Under the pieces are notes generated by a model. That model was given only the letters and a program-made list of their open reading frames with translations. It made no database searches and was not told the origin of the DNA. DNA of 64,000 bases from Amycolatopsis benzoatilytica AK 16/65. Its GTDB lineage: Bacteria > Actinomycetota > Actinomycetes > Mycobacteriales > Pseudonocardiaceae. The DNA lies in NCBI RefSeq assembly GCF_000383915.1, contig NZ_KB912942.1:5762564-5826563 (forward strand). The letters run 5' to 3'. A program made the position numbers and the translations under genes. Below, piece by piece: positions 62,130-64,000 of the stretch. The stretch's first letter is position 1; each line of letters starts with the position of its first letter.

Positions 62130-63536
62130 TCAGGACACCGACCACACATAACCGTCCGGCCGTACCAGCACCCGCTTCCCCGCCACGCCCTCGTACGCCG
62201 CGTAGGCGTGCCCGCCTTCATCGATCAGCCCGTCGCCATCGGCCCCGGCCGGAAGAATCCGGTACGACGGCTGCCCGGTCCCCAGCTCCCCCTCGCCGAA
62301 CACCAGCTCCGTCGCATGCGGACCGCGGAACAGCTCGAACAGCCGCACGGTCTTGCCGTTTTCGTCGACCAGCGGAGCATCCGGCGCCCGGTCCCCCGGC
62401 CGCAGCCCGCCGGCACCGGCGGGCGACAGCGGGCCGCCGCGATAGGTCAGATCGAGCTGCTGGGTCTCCGGACCGCGCTCGTGTGCGTCGTCCGCCCCGT
62501 CTTTGTACTTCTCCAGCAACGCGCTGCTCACGCCTAGCACGCGCGCCGCCACCGCGCGCCGCTCCGGTTCATAGCTGTCCAGCAGCTCCGGCGATCCGTC
62601 GGCGAGCTTCCAGCCGAGGTTGTACGCGTCCTGCACGCCGGTATTCAGCCCCTGCCCGCCGGTCGGCGGGTGGACGTGCGCGGAATCGCCGGCCAGGAAC
62701 ACGCGGCCCTGCCGAAACGCCGCGGCCAGCCGGATATTCGGCCGCCACACCGTGGACCAGGCCAGGTCGAGCAACCGGACGCTGCCGCCGGACACCCGGT
62801 CCAGGTGCGCCTGCAGTGCGGCCAGCGAGGTCTCCGCGTCTGCTTCGCCGATCGGCGAGCTGAACTGGAAGTACGGCGTGCCCGCGAGCGGGGTGAACCC
62901 GACGCCGGACATCGGCTCGTCCGCCGCGGCGAACCAGTACGCCGCGTCGTGGTCGAGCCCCTCCGCGGACACGTCGCCCAGCAGCAGCCGGATCGACTCG
63001 TCCGTGGTCCCCTCGAACGGAATCCCCAGTGCCTTGCGCACGAAACTCTTGCCGCCGTCCGCGCCGACCAGGTAATCGGCGCGCACCGTCTCGCCGGTCG
63101 ACAGCTCCGCCGTGACGCCCTCGTCGTCTTGCGCGAGCCCGGTCAACTCAGTGCCCAGCTCCACTCGCACGCCCAGCTCGGCGAGCCGGTCCCGGAGGAT
63201 CGCCTCGGTCTGCGACTGGCCGAGGAACCAAGCCCCCGGATACGGCACCGCGGGCGTCGGCTCGACCGGCGCGGCCATCCGCCGCACGGTGTCGAACCGC
63301 CCGTCCAGATACACCCGAATCGGATACGGCGGCGCACCCGCGGCGAACACCGCGTCCAGCACGCCCAAGTCCTCGAAAACCTCCAGCGTGCGCGGCTGCA
63401 GCCCGTCGCCGCGAGAACCGGCGAAGTACTGCTGCGCCTTCTCCAGCACCCGCACGCCGACGCCCCGGCGCGCCAGCTCGATCCCCAGCGTCAGCCCGGT
63501 CGGCCCGGCACCGGCCACCAGCACCTTGGTCCCCAT
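62130..63536 (-). CDS. FAD-dependent aromatic monooxygenase (class A flavoprotein)
   Basis: 468 residues. FAD motifs: VLVAGAGPTGLTLGIELARRG, YLVGADGGKSFVRKALG, and GDSAHVHPPTGGQGLNTGVQD, with a short thioredoxin-like C-terminal domain. Resembles polyketide hydroxylases and rifampicin-type monooxygenases in size, but the substrate is unknown. ATG at 63536 follows AGGAGGGG. Divergent TetR with twin palindromes implies inducible expression. Confidence 0.9.
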   Translation of the reverse strand: MGTKVLVAGAGPTGLTLGIELARRGVGVRVLEKAQQYFAGSRGDGLQPRTLEVFEDLGVLDAVFAAGAPPYPIRVYLDGRFDTVRRMAAPVEPTPAVPYPGAWFLGQSQTEAILRDRLAELGVRVELGTELTGLAQDDEGVTAELSTGETVRADYLVGADGGKSFVRKALGIPFEGTTDESIRLLLGDVSAEGLDHDAAYWFAAADEPMSGVGFTPLAGTPYFQFSSPIGEADAETSLAALQAHLDRVSGGSVRLLDLAWSTVWRPNIRLAAAFRQGRVFLAGDSAHVHPPTGGQGLNTGVQDAYNLGWKLADGSPELLDSYEPERRAVAARVLGVSSALLEKYKDGADDAHERGPETQQLDLTYRGGPLSPAGAGGLRPGDRAPDAPLVDENGKTVRLFELFRGPHATELVFGEGELGTGQPSYRILPAGADGDGLIDEGGHAYAAYEGVAGKRVLVRPDGYVWSVS

Positions 63537-63549
63537 CGCCCCTCCTAAA

Positions 63550-63578
63550 TGAATATATATTCAGTGAATCTTGATTCA
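63550..63578. promoter_or_regulatory. Twin palindromic TetR operators
   Basis: TGAATATATATTCA (63550-63563) and TGAATCTTGATTCA (63565-63578) are both perfect palindromes in an AT-rich island between the divergent FAD monooxygenase and TetR genes, 15 nt start to start. Probably bound by the TetR protein encoded next to them. Confidence 0.75.
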
Positions 63579-63618
63579 TCATGGCCGCTGATAGCGTTCC
63601 GCGTCAAGGGAGGTGCCG

Positions 63619-64000
63619 GATGACGGCGACGAGCCGCAAGGAGAAGGCCGCCGAGACCGAAGCGGCGCTGAAGGACGCGGCCAAGCGCGTGTTCGCGGCC
63701 AAGGGGTACCTGAACACGAAGATCACCGACATCACCAAGGAGGCGGGCCGGGCCGCGGGGTCGTTCTACAACCACTTCGCGAGCAAGGAAGAACTGCTGA
63801 TCGCGCTGCTGGCGGATCTGGCCGCAGCGAGCGATCGAGACGCGGCAGGCACCGACCACCTGTCCGATTTCAGCGATCCGGCAGCGGTCCGCTGGCACGT
63901 GCGGCACTACTGGAACTTCTACCGGGACAATGCGCCGACGATGCAGGCGCTGCGCCAAGCCGCCGAGGTGAACGACGATTTCGCGGCGGCCTACGCGACG
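63619..64000 (+). CDS. TetR family regulator (3' end outside window)
   Basis: First 127 residues visible. Helix-turn-helix: EAALKDAAKRVFAAKGYLNT, ITDITKEAGRAAGSFYNHFASKEELL. The C-terminal ligand domain is cut by the window edge. ATG at 63619 follows AAGGGAGGTG. Likely repressor of the divergent FAD monooxygenase. Confidence 0.9.

Noticed and set aside
62130..63536. Rifampicin monooxygenase
   Set aside because: Size and motifs are shared by all class A aromatic hydroxylases; substrate-specific residues cannot be judged here.

Overview
This window looks like chromosomal DNA of a high-GC actinomycete, most likely Amycolatopsis or another Pseudonocardiaceae. The evidence is strong GC bias at third codon positions, many GTG starts, dense overlapping start/stop junctions, and intergenic palindromes built on CCGTGAAGGGCCCCTT, which I associate from memory with Amycolatopsis genomes. 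No tRNA, rRNA, CRISPR array, insertion sequence, prophage or biosynthetic cluster is visible. Almost all of it reads as conserved core genome with small accessory inserts. Family assignments and comparisons with Mycobacterium tuberculosis (Mtb) come from recalled knowledge; no search was run.

Layout. 1-688 is the N-terminal part of a molybdopterin oxidoreductase. 804-13991 matches the Mtb Rv3205c-Rv3212 neighbourhood: TIGR02569 protein, moeZ, DUF3152 protein, TetR, DUF3107 protein, ferritin-like protein, RhlE-type helicase and a PQQ-propeller membrane protein. Two alpha/beta hydrolases, an AurF-like diiron oxygenase with a divergent TetR, and a DUF4873 protein are interspersed. 14010-20754 holds a RecB-like nuclease, PHP and MarC proteins, a PH-domain protein, a Nudix hydrolase, a tandem palindrome array, and a MaoC/DUF2332 pair.

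20912-44269 resembles Mtb Rv1239c back to Rv1220c. It runs corA (with a leader ORF), then a metallophosphoesterase/ParB-like pair, folD, the LpqY-SugABC trehalose importer, an acyl-CoA dehydrogenase, DUF4190 proteins, slipin, an MgtE-N/CBS protein, DUF1003 protein, Mrp, LpqX-like lipoprotein, TatB, HtrA, RseA, SigE and an O-methyltransferase. SigE, RseA and HtrA form an envelope-stress unit, and TatB lies next to it.

44282-50060 carries an MFS/LysR divergent pair, a methionine aminopeptidase behind a large inverted repeat, a DUF3117 protein, a leucyl aminopeptidase and a crotonase. 50061-61038 resumes Mtb-like order (tagA, DivIVA-like, gpgS, two LOG proteins, dapE, dapD). A secreted M4 protease carrying a chitin-binding module and a GH18 chitinase with chi-type promoter repeats are inserted there. 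The window ends with a CHAD protein and an FAD monooxygenase divergent from a truncated TetR gene, separated by two adjacent perfect palindromes.

Genes work together in several visible units: trehalose recycling (LpqY-SugABC), lysine/DAP synthesis (dapD, dapE), methylglucose lipopolysaccharide initiation (gpgS), envelope stress (SigE-RseA-HtrA), and chitin/protein degradation (M4 protease plus GH18).
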